The notes beneath the pieces were generated by a model, which saw only the letters and a list, made by a program, of their open reading frames with translations, did no database searches and was not told the origin of the DNA. A DNA stretch of 64,000 bases, from contig JAEACG010000001.1 in the NCBI GenBank assembly GCA_016401345.1, forward strand, positions 1,426,001 to 1,490,000, given 5' to 3'. The first letter of the stretch is position 1. Each line of letters begins with the position of its first letter. Source of the DNA: Fictibacillus nanhaiensis. GTDB lineage: Bacteria > Bacillota > Bacilli > Bacillales > Fictibacillaceae. Below are positions 16,695 to 25,443 of this stretch, piece after piece. The position numbers were made by a program, and so were the translations under genes.

Positions 16695-17331
16695 CTATAG
16701 ATACTTCCGATGCACCGTCTTCCCATCATACGTAAATAACACAGGCTTTTGCTCGATCCTCGTCTCCATATGAACAGGACGACCCCATAGATAATGAAGA
16801 TGTGGAAGCACTTTTTCAAGATATTTCACATCGAGCTCCATATCTTCAAAGCTATGATTAAGGTAGAGCTCTCCGTTCTTCATATAATCGGCGTCGTTCA
16901 CTGTGATATAAGGAAATCCGCCATTTACTCTCATACTCACAAGTTGATCACGTACTTCTTCCCACTGCTTATCGACTACCTTATATTCCTTGCCCTGCTT
17001 TTGAAACAGGTACATGTCTTCCCGTTGAGCAAGATCTTTCGTTAAATAGTTTCGGATGAAAGACATATCAGATTCCAGTTCGCGTACTTCGAACATCTTC
17101 TCTCGTCCAGAGCCTGGTTTCACGCCTTGCCTGATCAGCTCTTCATCAGGGTTGTTATAGCGTTCTTCGATGTCTTTAAATATCTGTAAGCCAAGATAAT
17201 ATGGATTTATCGATGTCTTGGACGGTTGAACGACTCCTGCGTTTAGTTTCGCGAACTCAATTGTTTCGTGAGAAGTTAAATCCATTTCTTGCAGGATCTT
17301 TGCGTGCCAATAAGATGCCCAGCCTTCGTTC
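16695..17331 (-). CDS. spoVR: spoVR 3' fragment, copy A (displaced C-terminal part)
   Basis: The frame reads [20 protein letters not shown] at the break and runs to the normal SpoVR end, KTVHRKYL: about 212 codons, matching residues after ~258 of full-length SpoVR (about 470). It includes [18 protein letters not shown] and [31 protein letters not shown]. The first internal Met gives a 196-residue frame, but no convincing SD precedes it. SpoVR acts in spore cortex formation. Copy A differs most from the other three and has its own terminator, as expected for the original chromosomal 3' end. Alone it lacks the N-terminal half. Confidence 0.9.
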
Positions 17332-17341
17332 TCCTAAGGAT
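17317..17341. mobile_element. Hybrid att site at copy A
   Basis: The 15-bp core GCCCAGCCTTCGTTC (17317-17331) is followed directly by the arm TCCTAAGGAT (17332-17341). Left of the core is spoVR coding sequence; from the arm on, the sequence is foreign. Confidence 0.8.
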
Positions 17342-17399
17342 TTAAAATGCAAATGCATCCCAAGTGGATTGCTTTTACCATAAATGATTAATTTAAGAG

Positions 17400-17912
17400 T
17401 TACTTCCAATGAACCGTTTTGCCGTCAAACGTGAAAATACGGGCTTTTGTTCTATCCTTGTTTCCGTAAGAACAGGTTTTCCCCATAAGTGTTGATGGTG
17501 AGAAAAGTTTTTCAAGATATTTCACATCAAGCTCCATATCTTCAAAGCTTTGATTGAGGTAAAGCTCCCCGTTCTTCATATAAACGCCATCGTTCACTAT
17601 GATGTAAAGAAATCCGTCATTTGCTATCATACTCACAAGTTGATCACATACTTGCCCTACATTTAAAACAGATACATGTCTTCCTGTTAAGCTAAATCCT
17701 TCATTAGATAGTTCCAGTTCAAGGACTTCGATCAGAGTTGTTGTAGCATTCTTCTATGTCTTTAAATATCTGTAAGCCTAAAAAAGTATGGTTTATCGAT
17801 GCCTTCAAATGCTGTACAAACATTCTCATTTTAATCGTCATGAGACTTTAGAGACAATTTATAAATTCGGCGTACGAGTAACTTATATCAACCTTCGTTC
17901 TTTTTAGAATTT
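17400..17912 (-). pseudogene. Decayed spoVR 3' copy (A')
   Basis: Similar to copy A over its whole length but with many substitutions and frameshifts. The end is recognisable ([17 protein letters not shown] at 17400-17636). The middle has lost about 100 bases. Its upstream edge keeps a worn core and arm (AACCTTCGTTCTTTTTAGAATTT near 17890-17912). No frame longer than 78 codons remains. It lies just after the att site of copy A, so it is an older layer of the stack. Confidence 0.75.
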
Positions 17913-17982
17913 CACAATAAATTTTAGAAAAAATGATAAAATTTTACAAAAAACAGAAAATTATGTTAAAATAAAAAACGAA

Positions 17983-18162
17983 TTAGCTTTTTCTTATTTC
18001 TTTCAAAAAATTTAAAAGTGCAATTACACCAACTATTAAGAAAGTTGCTGAAGTAGCATCTAGAATACTCTTTTCTTTTACTAAAACGTTAATCAAGAAG
18101 CCTAAAGATGATAATAACAATAATAACAAAGTTAAAAGAAAAAAAAGTCTGCCCTTAAGCAT
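17983..18162 (-). CDS. Small two-TM membrane protein
   Basis: A 59-residue ORF, ATG at 18162 with AGGAGG 7-8 nt upstream. Residues 5-27 (RLFFLLTLLLLLLSSLGFLI) and 38-52 (SATFLIVGVIALLNFL) are two hydrophobic segments with a short charged hairpin between them and a basic tail. It is divergent from the secreted-protein gene at 18235 with only 72 bases between, which suggests shared control. An immunity or partner role is possible but not shown. Confidence 0.55.
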   Translation of the reverse strand: MLKGRLFFLLTLLLLLLSSLGFLINVLVKEKSILDATSATFLIVGVIALLNFLKEIRKS

Positions 18163-18234
18163 ATGTTTGCCTCCTAGTGGTTAGTTAAGTTCACTTTTAC
18201 ATAAAGTTAAAAATAATTCAAGAGTAGAAATGAA

Positions 18235-18795
18235 ATGAAAAAATTTAAAGCTATATGTTCAACTTTAATTGTAAGTACACTTATTTTATCCGTTTTTAGT
18301 ATTTTTTCGACTAGTCAAGTATCAGCATTCACAAACGAAACTCCAAGAATCGAGCAAAAAGAAAATGTTTTAATTATGCCAACAAAGATACCTCAAATAC
18401 CTTCTGAGCCTAATTATGCAGTACAGCCACCTCCTGGGGGAGGAAGTAGTAGCGACCATTATTTAGAAAAGTTGGAAACCAAAACTGTATATGGCGATCC
18501 TAGAGATCAATCTGCCGAAAATGGATTGGCCATTGCCTTAGTAGCTATGCTCCCTCAATTACAAGGGTATAAATATGTTTCTACTATAATTGGGTTAGCA
18601 GGCGTTTCATTAGCATATAATAGCTTCGTAGATGATTCCAAGCCAAAAAACAAATTCACTATATACTATTGGGTATATAAGTCGAAAAAACCGACCAGTA
18701 ATTATTATGGATATTATGTAATAGATATCTATAACCACGACACTGGTAAAAAAGCATACGGTAAAGGTGTGACAATAGGAAAAACAGCTTACTAA
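18235..18795 (+). CDS. Secreted protein of unknown function
   Basis: 186 residues with a clear signal peptide (MKKFKAICSTLIVSTLILSV...SQVSAF, cleavage near residue 32). Then comes a low-complexity linker (AVQPPPGGGSSSDHY), a hydrophobic Ala/Gly-rich stretch (about 97-128) and a C-terminal part rich in Tyr (KPTSNYYGYYVIDIYNHDTG). A secreted peptide with a central hydrophobic helix next to a tiny membrane protein recalls bacteriocin/immunity layouts, but no family is recognised. The SD is weak. It is cargo between spoVR copies A and B. Confidence 0.6.
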   Translation: MKKFKAICSTLIVSTLILSVFSIFSTSQVSAFTNETPRIEQKENVLIMPTKIPQIPSEPNYAVQPPPGGGSSSDHYLEKLETKTVYGDPRDQSAENGLAIALVAMLPQLQGYKYVSTIIGLAGVSLAYNSFVDDSKPKNKFTIYYWVYKSKKPTSNYYGYYVIDIYNHDTGKKAYGKGVTIGKTAY

Positions 18796-19142
18796 TTTAT
18801 TAAAAGTGAATTTAACTAGCATTTAATGTCTATTCTTTTGAGGATAGACATTTTCTGTTTACTTTCTTAATGTAAAAAAATTATCCAAACAAATATAACC
18901 TTATGATTCGATTGTACTGAATTCTTTTTAATCTTTGCCCTTTTTTCATTATCTACCTTCTCTTAATATCGATAAACATATAAACATTGTCACCAGTTTA
19001 GATATATCTCCATTCAGCTTATACTTCTCTCATTTCTTCAAATTACAACTGCTGTTTCACGTTATTTTCCTTAAGTAAATTTGAATGTATTTTGCTATGA
19101 ATTTGAAAATTTATTACCTAAAACCAATAAAAATCCCGACTA
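18796..19142. other. Intergenic region after the secreted protein
   Basis: A hairpin (ATGTCTAT...ATAGACAT followed by TTTTC, about 18827-18855) is a likely terminator for the secreted-protein gene. The remaining 290 AT-rich bases hold nothing recognisable. Confidence 0.5.
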
Positions 19143-19167
19143 AAAAGCACGCTCGCAGCGTGCTTTT
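19143..19167 (-). terminator. Terminator after spoVR 3' copy B
   Basis: AAAAGCACGCT pairs with AGCGTGCTTTT (loop CGC). Near-identical hairpins follow copies C and D. Confidence 0.88.
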
Positions 19168-19198
19168 CCTTATTGCTATTTAAACACTTGTTTAATTT

Positions 19199-19835
19199 TT
19201 ATAGGTACTTCCGATGTACCGTCTTCCCGTCAAACGTAAACAATACAGGCTTCTGCTCAATCTTCGTCTCCATATGAACAGGACGTCCCCAAAGATGATG
19301 AAGATGCGGCAGCACCTTCTCCAGATACTTCACATCAAGTTCCATATCTTCATAGCTATGAATGAGGTAAAGTTCTCCGTTTTTCATATAATCTGCGTCA
19401 TTTACTGTAATATACGGAAACCCACCATTTACCCGCATACTAACGAGCTGGTCACGAACTTCTTCCCACTGCTTGTCGACGATCTTGTATTCTTTCCCCT
19501 GCTTTTGGAACAGGTACATGTCTTCACGCTGAGCAAGATCTTTCGTTAAATAGTTTCGGATAAACGACATGTCAGACTCCAACTCTCGGACTTCGAACAT
19601 CTTCTCCCGACCAGAACCTGGTTTAACACCTTGCCTAATCAGCTCTTCATTAGGGTTATTATAGCGTTCTTCAATGTCTTTAAATATTTGAAGACCCAAG
19701 TAGTAAGGATTTATGGATGTCGTCGAAGGCTGTACAACGCCCGCGTTCAGTTTCGCGAACTCAATGGTCTCATGAGAGGTTAAGTCCATTTCTTGTAGAA
19801 TTTTGGCGTGCCAATAGCTAGCCCAGCCTTCCTTC
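19199..19835 (-). CDS. spoVR: spoVR 3' fragment, copy B
   Basis: The same ~212-codon SpoVR C-terminal part as copy A, fully open from [14 protein letters not shown] to KTVHRKYL. It differs from copy A at a handful of residues ([42 protein letters not shown]). The last 50 bases before the coding end and the downstream CACTTGTTTAA and terminator are shared with copies C and D. It encodes no N-terminal half and would be functional only if recombined with it. Confidence 0.9.
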
Positions 19836-19845
19836 TCCTAAGGAT
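19821..19845. mobile_element. Hybrid att site at copy B
   Basis: Core GCCCAGCCTTCCTTC (19821-19835; one base different from copies A and C) plus arm TCCTAAGGAT (19836-19845). Confidence 0.8.
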
Positions 19846-19908
19846 TTCAGTTTTAACTTAAAATATAGTTAGCTTCTTCCACAATCACACCCCAGAGCGA
19901 AATAAGGT

Positions 19909-20331
19909 TTATACTTGTTCCTGATATATTTCTACTTTTATTGGCTTTAAATTCAAAGGTATATTAAACGCCTGAAGCTTTTCTAAATGATTAAAAAAAT
20001 CATCTAATTCAGCAAAATCCATTGACCATTCTGATACTTCTAACTTTCTTAACTCAACTGTCGGTTTAAATAAAAATTCACAGTGAAGTTGTTCCATTTC
20101 AGGATACTCGTCTTCATCATAAACAGTAAACTGTCGTACAAAATCAAAATGAAAAAGTTCTTCTCCAGTAAAATCATAAAAACCACATTGAAATAGAATT
20201 TCTTTATCTTCTTCACCCTCAACTGGTTCTTTACAAAAATCCTTAAATGTTCTCCAAACTTTTTTTATATCTTCCGCATCTTCACCGATCTTGTCTTTAA
20301 GGTAATTTTCTGCGTTTTGTACCGTAATCAT
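19909..20331 (-). CDS. Hypothetical acidic protein
   Basis: 140 residues, very acidic, with many aromatic residues (FHFDFVRQFTVYDEDEYPEMEQLHCEF). Good SD (GGAGGTG) before ATG. No signal peptide or TM. Its composition resembles small cytoplasmic immunity-type proteins, but I do not recognise the family. It lies with the next acidic gene on the same strand between spoVR copies B and C, separated from it by a degenerate copy of a dispersed hairpin repeat. Confidence 0.6.
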   Translation of the reverse strand: MITVQNAENYLKDKIGEDAEDIKKVWRTFKDFCKEPVEGEEDKEILFQCGFYDFTGEELFHFDFVRQFTVYDEDEYPEMEQLHCEFLFKPTVELRKLEVSEWSMDFAELDDFFNHLEKLQAFNIPLNLKPIKVEIYQEQV

Positions 20332-20372
20332 AAGAACACCTCCAATATTATTATGTAGATATTTTTATTAAA

Positions 20373-20472
20373 CTAACCTGCCCTTTTAGTTAATAGGAAA
20401 AAGCAGCCTTAAAGACATGCTTTAATAATATTCCTATTCATAAATCCTGCACGTTTGTTGAATAAGAAAGAT
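20373..20472. repeat. Dispersed hairpin repeat, copy 1 (degenerate)
   Basis: Contains ATAAATCCTGCACGTTTGTTGAATAAG, with the ATTCCTATT.../...AATAGG arms partly retained. It belongs to the repeat family with the core TCCACAATCCTGC..CGTTT found only in this cargo region. Confidence 0.4.
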
Positions 20473-20474
20473 CA

Positions 20475-21161
20475 TTACTTTATCAGATAATTTTTAAAAA
20501 GCTTATGCGGTTGAAGCTCTACTTTTTCATCAGGTACATAACATTCTCTATCATGATATGGCATTTCTAACTCTTCCCATTTAAAATCATCTTCAACGCA
20601 TTTTATAAATAAATCATATCCTTCACCATCAGAAGGCATTAAGCCTAATCGTGTTTCTTCATACTTTAAGGCAACATCAATCGCCTCTTTCAGTTCCAAT
20701 AAAGCTGTTCGATTGGCAATAAGATAGGCGTTGCTATGCCACATTTGTTGACCGAAAATATGGCTTAATGGCGTAGGCTCATCCTCCTCATAAAAACTAT
20801 TGTTATATACATGAGTTAACTGTTCAAATACCTCTTCAGGACGATCTAAATCTAAATAAACGTCCATTCCACTTTCCCAGTACCTTTGTCCGCCGCCCCA
20901 AAACTGTGAAATAAAGTCATCATATAATTCATTATTCTCCACAAACAAGTATCTTTCCAACTCATCTTCCATATTCTCAAAATAATAACTGTGAAGTAGT
21001 TTCTCATCCCTTTTATAAATAAGATGATATAGATTATTTACTACTTTTTCACTTTTCAATAATTCAAATTTATATTTCTTTGCCGTTTTAGGCTTTAATA
21101 CTCCATTTACAAACGGTGTCTCTGGAATATAAATAGCACTAAATAACTTTACATTAGTCAT
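20475..21161 (-). CDS. Hypothetical protein
   Basis: 228 residues, acidic and aromatic, no TM. SD AAGAGGTGATTAT before ATG. Notable stretches are YFENMEDELERYLFVENNELYDDFISQFWGG and WHSNAYLIANRTALLELKEAIDVALK, the latter resembling a helical domain of immunity-like cytoplasmic proteins. Function unknown. It precedes the 140-residue acidic gene in the same direction with a 143-base gap, so co-transcription is uncertain. Confidence 0.6.
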   Translation of the reverse strand: MTNVKLFSAIYIPETPFVNGVLKPKTAKKYKFELLKSEKVVNNLYHLIYKRDEKLLHSYYFENMEDELERYLFVENNELYDDFISQFWGGGQRYWESGMDVYLDLDRPEEVFEQLTHVYNNSFYEEDEPTPLSHIFGQQMWHSNAYLIANRTALLELKEAIDVALKYEETRLGLMPSDGEGYDLFIKCVEDDFKWEELEMPYHDRECYVPDEKVELQPHKLFKNYLIK

Positions 21162-21303
21162 ATATAATCACCTCTTAATATCTGCTTACAGCTTCAAAGT
21201 CTAAACCTTTAGTATTAAAATCATTGCCTTTTACGATAATAAATCTTTATTGCATTTGTCACTTTATAAGCAGCGATTGCAGATATTTAAATCATCATTG
21301 TTA

Positions 21304-21756
21304 TTAAATATTACTTTTTCTAAGAATGTGTTGCCAATTTGGTGGCAATTCATATGTCTCCAAATGATTGAATTGAATTAGTTTTGCTTGTTGACCAACT
21401 CCTTCGCCTGACCCAATTTTAAACGTAAGTCTATCTTTTCCAACAGAAATGTGCGGACCTACAACTGGTGTAACCTCAAGAGTTACTAAGAATAGAAATG
21501 ATCGTCCTTCAAGCACCCTTTTTGCACTAATTATATCTACATCATACGGATATACCATAGGAGTTATATTGATGATTTTTGAGTAATATTCATTGATTGG
21601 TTGATCGATGTATGGTGAAAGCAGCGTAATAAATAAATCCAGATAAAGTTCTTCTCTAGAACCTTCAGGAGGCTTGGGAACAGCTTCTGCAAGTGTGTAC
21701 ATATTTATGTTTATTACAATGAATACGGGTAAAAATAAAATCCGAATTTTTCTCAT
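21304..21756 (-). CDS. Secreted DUF3888-type protein
   Basis: 150 residues with an N-terminal signal segment (RKIRILFLPVFIVININMYTLAEA) followed by PPEGSREELYLDLFITLLSPYIDQPINEYY and YPYDVDIISAKRVLEGRSFLFLVTLEVTPVVGPHISVGKDRLTFKI, the pattern of DUF3888 proteins of Bacillus. SD AAAGGAG. The function of the family is not known. It is divergent from the 21858 gene, 101 bases apart, so the two may share a control region. Confidence 0.65.
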   Translation of the reverse strand: MRKIRILFLPVFIVININMYTLAEAVPKPPEGSREELYLDLFITLLSPYIDQPINEYYSKIINITPMVYPYDVDIISAKRVLEGRSFLFLVTLEVTPVVGPHISVGKDRLTFKIGSGEGVGQQAKLIQFNHLETYELPPNWQHILRKSNI

Positions 21757-21857
21757 TTATTCATTCTGCTCCTTTGAACTCCACGGAAGTGTGTTGTTAG
21801 TAAGATGCTCAACATTTGATAACAATAATATTAGAGTTTCAAATTTAGGAGGATTTA

Positions 21858-22637
21858 ATGAAAAAATCGAAATTGATATGTGTGATTATTTTATTTGTCT
21901 TATCTATTTTCATTAATAAACCAGTTCATACTAGTGGTGAAATGCAAATTACCAATCCAGATGTAGTAAGAAAATTTATGATAGCAATCATGACAAATGA
22001 TTTTTCCAAAGAGAAAAGTTTCTTAAAACATTCGATTAAAGTTCCTGAAATACGAGAAAACACACCAATTTCAGGATACCAGAGCTTACCTTCTCCAAAG
22101 AAAAACAAAAAAGTAATTATTGCTCACTTTAATAAAGAGCCTATCGCTAACGATGGACCTATTGAACGAATAGCGTTTATTTGGGAGTTATCTATTATTA
22201 AGGATAAGATTGCTGCTATTGATGTTGTTTATGATGGTTCTAATCCCTTTATGAATGAACCCATAAAAGCATTTCATAAACAATTTAATAAGAAGCTGCT
22301 TGTACCCAGTTATTTTCCGTTTAATGTCACTCATGTTGAAGATTATGTAACAAAGAGTAACTTTGGATGGGCTTATAAGAATAACAAAACTCAAGATATT
22401 CTAAAAATAAATGCACATCCCTATACCCGTCCTAATCGGTTGCTATCTAATCTTAAAAATAAAGAATTTAAGCCCTTTATTCTTTCTAACGGTAAAGAAT
22501 CCTTCTCAAGAAAGCTCCCAAATGGGTTTCAAATCACTTTCATACATGACAGCATCATTTATACGGTGGATTTAAAAGGGGAAAATCCTACAAAAATTAA
22601 ATTGTTACAAGCTGTGGATTCTATGTTCCCAAAATAA
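21858..22637 (+). CDS. Secreted hypothetical protein
   Basis: 259 residues with a signal peptide (MKKSKLICVIILFVLSIFINKPVHT). It has a stretch like a cystatin/NTF2-type extracytoplasmic domain (VVRKFMIAIMTNDFSKEKSFLKHSIKVPE) and ends in a strand-rich region (FSRKLPNGFQITFIHDSIIYTVDLKG). SD GGAGG. The terminator of spoVR copy C lies only a few bases after its stop on the opposite strand. No family recognised. Confidence 0.6.
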   Translation: MKKSKLICVIILFVLSIFINKPVHTSGEMQITNPDVVRKFMIAIMTNDFSKEKSFLKHSIKVPEIRENTPISGYQSLPSPKKNKKVIIAHFNKEPIANDGPIERIAFIWELSIIKDKIAAIDVVYDGSNPFMNEPIKAFHKQFNKKLLVPSYFPFNVTHVEDYVTKSNFGWAYKNNKTQDILKINAHPYTRPNRLLSNLKNKEFKPFILSNGKESFSRKLPNGFQITFIHDSIIYTVDLKGENPTKIKLLQAVDSMFPK

Positions 22638-22661
22638 AAAGCACGCCAGCAGCGTGCTTTT
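22637..22661 (-). terminator. Terminator after spoVR 3' copy C (bidirectional)
   Basis: AAAAGCACGC pairs with GCGTGCTTTT (loop CAGCA), also serving the convergent secreted-protein gene. Confidence 0.88.
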
Positions 22662-22690
22662 AATCATTACTTTTAAACACTTGTTTAATT

Positions 22691-23327
22691 TTATAGGTAC
22701 TTTCGATGAACCGTCTTCCCATCAAACGTGAACAGAACTGGCTTCTGCTCAATCCTTGTCTCCATATGAACAGGTCTACCCCAAAGATGATGGAGATGCG
22801 GCAATACTTTCTCAAGATACTTCACATCGAGTTCCATATCTTCATAGCTATGATTGAGGTACAGCTCCCCATTCTTCATATAATCTGCGTCATTTACTGT
22901 GATATACGGAAACCCTCCGTTCACCCTCATACTAACAAGCTGATCTCGAACTTCCTCCCATTGTTTGTCGACGATCTTATATTCTTTACCCTGCTTTTGA
23001 AAGAGGTACATGTCTTCCCGCTGAGCGAGATCTTTCGTTAAATAATTTCGGATAAACGACATGTCAGACTCCAACTCTCGGACTTCGAACATCTTCTCCC
23101 GACCAGAACCTGGTTTAACACCTTGCCTAATCAGCTCTTCATTAGGGTTATTATAGCGTTCTTCGATGTCTTTAAATATTTGAAGACCTAAGTAGTAAGG
23201 ATTTATGGATGTCGTCGAAGGCTGTACAACGCCCGCGTTTAATTTAGCGAACTCGATCGTCTCATGAGAGGTTAGGTCCATTTCTTGTAGAATTTTGGCG
23301 TGCCAATAAGACGCCCAGCCTTCGTTC
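22691..23327 (-). CDS. spoVR: spoVR 3' fragment, copy C
   Basis: Uninterrupted ~212-codon SpoVR C-terminal part. The protein differs from copy B only at LNHSYED and METRIE. The DNA keeps long identical blocks with copies B and D (for example around 23159-23235), interrupted by synonymous changes. Downstream sequence CACTTGTTTAA and the GCACGC hairpin are shared with B and D. No upstream half is present. Confidence 0.9.
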
Positions 23328-23337
23328 TCCTAAGGAT
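23313..23337. mobile_element. Hybrid att site at copy C
   Basis: Core GCCCAGCCTTCGTTC (23313-23327), identical to the core at the 5' fragment, plus arm TCCTAAGGAT (23328-23337). Confidence 0.8.
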
Positions 23338-23358
23338 CTCAGATTAAACTCATTATAT

Positions 23359-23402
23359 ATGGATTATTAAACAATCGCACCCGATTGCTGAATAATCCAT
23401 AA
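23359..23402. repeat. Dispersed hairpin repeat, copy 2
   Basis: ATGGATTATTAAACAATCG and CGATTGCTGAATAATCCAT form a near-perfect hairpin around CACC; it shares the CACCCGATTG.TGAATAAT end with the copy at 27.4 kb. Confidence 0.5.
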
Positions 23403-23579
23403 TGATCACTGTGATATCCTATATTTCAAGTTTACTTCATTTTTCATCCAGTCTAGTAAGTTAGCAAAATAATACTTAAATATAGGCTCTGGTAAATTTT
23501 AATGTTGATTTTTTGGATAAAAATTAGGGAAGCCCATTTTTATGGGTTTCCCTAAGCTGATACCTTAAAGAAGACCATA

Positions 23580-23804
23580 TTAGCGAGGTAAAACTATGGC
23601 TATAATGCCGAAAACTATTGCTATAATGCCCAGAATAACCTCTTTTGATAGCTTTTTATCCCATTTCTTAACAAAGTTATCGGATAAACTTCTATCATCG
23701 TTTATTGCTTCTTTAAATTCTTTCTTGAACTTAATAGTTTGCATCAGCAATACCATTAATATGATTATAAAGGCTAAACCAAAAACTACTCTTAACCAAC
23801 CCAT
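23580..23804 (-). CDS. Small two-TM membrane protein
   Basis: 74 residues: TM1 at 2-22 (WLRVVFGLAFIIILMVLLMQ), a charged cytoplasmic stretch, TM2 at 54-71 (EVILGIIAIVFGIIAIVLP). AAGGATGG lies 6 nt before ATG. The reverse frame of the same length is a shadow. Function unknown. Confidence 0.55.
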   Translation of the reverse strand: MGWLRVVFGLAFIIILMVLLMQTIKFKKEFKEAINDDRSLSDNFVKKWDKKLSKEVILGIIAIVFGIIAIVLPR

Positions 23805-23820
23805 AATTATCCATCCTTAA

Positions 23821-24309
23821 CGTATAAATTTGTTCCTTATTTTACATTTTCCATCTTTGCAATTACTAATTCAAAACTAAATTGTCCATTTAGCCGATCT
23901 AGGATTATACATTGAATTTTGACAGCCGTAAACTGTCATATGTGTCAGTCATTTCAAATACAAATGATGTTAGTAGAAATTCCTTGATATGCTGTTTAGT
24001 GCTTTCGTTTCTACTACGACTATCGACAAATAAGAACCAAGCAAGGAAATTATGAAGATATTTGGTAGCCACACCTTTAAACGGTATTACTACTCCTTTT
24101 TAATCAATTAGTTAATTAAGTTACTCCACAATCCTGCTACGTTTATTGTATAAAATCCACTCGTTATATCCTTATCATCTATTCTATTTAGGTGCAGTTT
24201 AATCCTTTTTGGCTAGAATAGTCTTTTACTTTTACCATCCATAATATTGGCAACTTTTCAAAAAGAGTTTAATCTAGGAATAAAGCCGATTATAAAAGGG
24301 GGTATTTAA
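23821..24309. other. Intergenic region
   Basis: 489 AT-rich bases. A small dyad TGACAG-CCGTAAA-CTGTCA is at about 23921-23939, and a copy of the dispersed hairpin repeat at about 24113-24165. No gene was found. Confidence 0.4.
24113..24165. repeat. Dispersed hairpin repeat, copy 3
   Basis: Contains GTTACTCCACAATCCTGCTACGTTT, matching the copies at 27.4 and 27.9 kb. Confidence 0.45.
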
Positions 24310-25092
24310 ATGAACGTGGTTTCTGTCAGAATAAAATATTCTTTTTGGGACTTTAGTACAGAAGTATTTCGAGTAGGTGAGAAGTTTGTATACGAAGGGC
24401 TATATAAGATAAATCTTGATATCTCTGAGTTTGAGCAGAAACTCTATGAGCTAATCATGATGGATAAAAACGATGGTATGACGTTAGAGGTAAATTCTTT
24501 CAACAACATCCATTATGTTGAAGCAGATCTTTTCTTAGGAGAACCAGGAGACACCTATGATATCGAATATATCAATCAATTTTTAAATCAGTTTGAGAAA
24601 TTAGAAACATTACCTGCAACTAACGATTTGTCTGAATATCAGGGGTTTGTTTATATAAAGCATTCAGATGAAGCAGATCAAGCACTCGATATCCTTGATA
24701 GCTGTGGAATAAAAGCAGAGAAAATTGGCATGACAAGTTATAAATATGAACGTGGTGCAAGTGACCTTTGGATTGCCTTTATTCTAGGAATTGCTAGTTC
24801 TGCTGCTTGGGATACAATAAAATCTGGCAAAGTTAAATTAGAAAACGAATTTAATAATCATTATAGAGATGTTCAATTCGGCATTTTTAATGCACAAAAA
24901 CTAAAAGAAAACGTAGCAGATCTCTCAGGTGAGGCACCAAACAACCTAGAGATCATTTCATTTGAATGTGTGAAAGATAATAAGTTTTTAGTTACCCTGA
25001 ATAGTCGTTACCAAAAGTTTTATGTAGAGGCGACAGAATCAGGGGAAATAAAAAAAATGAAAATGGATAGGACTACTCAGACTAGAATCTAA
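24310..25092 (+). CDS. Hypothetical protein with a central hydrophobic segment
   Basis: 260 residues with SD GGGGGTATTTAA before ATG. The N-terminal two-thirds look like a mixed alpha/beta soluble domain. At about 152-166 there is a short hydrophobic helix (DLWIAFILGIASSAAWDTI), preceded by YKYERGASD. The C-terminus is charged. The short hydrophobic stretch is of the kind found in small membrane-associating effectors, but no family is recognised. Cargo between spoVR copies C and D. Confidence 0.6.
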   Translation: MNVVSVRIKYSFWDFSTEVFRVGEKFVYEGLYKINLDISEFEQKLYELIMMDKNDGMTLEVNSFNNIHYVEADLFLGEPGDTYDIEYINQFLNQFEKLETLPATNDLSEYQGFVYIKHSDEADQALDILDSCGIKAEKIGMTSYKYERGASDLWIAFILGIASSAAWDTIKSGKVKLENEFNNHYRDVQFGIFNAQKLKENVADLSGEAPNNLEIISFECVKDNKFLVTLNSRYQKFYVEATESGEIKKMKMDRTTQTRI

Positions 25093-25153
25093 CTATCGAC
25101 ACTTTGTAAGCACCTATACGATTTGAAAGGGTTTTTAAAAGACCCCTTCTCGG

Positions 25154-25408
25154 TTACTTCTGTGAAAAAAATTCTAATCCATTTTCGAAGTTGGAAGGAA
25201 GATATTTGGCAGTGTTCGAATCTTTCTTCGCTAATTGTTTATAATGCTCCAGTGCTCTATTCATACGAAAAGAATCCTCATCTTCTTGGTCTGACGGGAC
25301 TGTTGGAAAGATGAAGAGGTTACCAATTTTCATATAAATAGAACATCGTAATTCTTTTAAGTCCTGGTTGAGTTGAAAAAACACTACTAATTGGATTAAG
25401 TAAAACAC
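25154..25408 (-). pseudogene. Truncated XRE-type regulator remnant
   Basis: The last 38 codons (FRMNRALEHYKQLAKKDS then NFENGLEFFSQK) align with the C-terminus of the XRE regulator at 34592 (YRLNKAKIQYQKLVQSDP then QFEQGLDWFQKK). The stretch before it also corresponds, but the HTH domain is missing. It is the tail of a paralogous regulator whose 5' part has been lost. Confidence 0.6.
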
Positions 25409-25432
25409 AAAAAAAGACCGCTCATTCGCGGC
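25409..25432 (-). terminator. Terminator after the DUF4030 gene
   Basis: On the minus strand GGCCGCGAATGAGCGGTC forms an imperfect hairpin followed by T7. Confidence 0.6.
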
Positions 25433-25443
25433 CTCCCAACTAC

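Noticed and set aside
23596-23820. 74-codon frame on the plus strand
   Set aside because: Exact antisense shadow of the two-TM protein gene, which has the SD.
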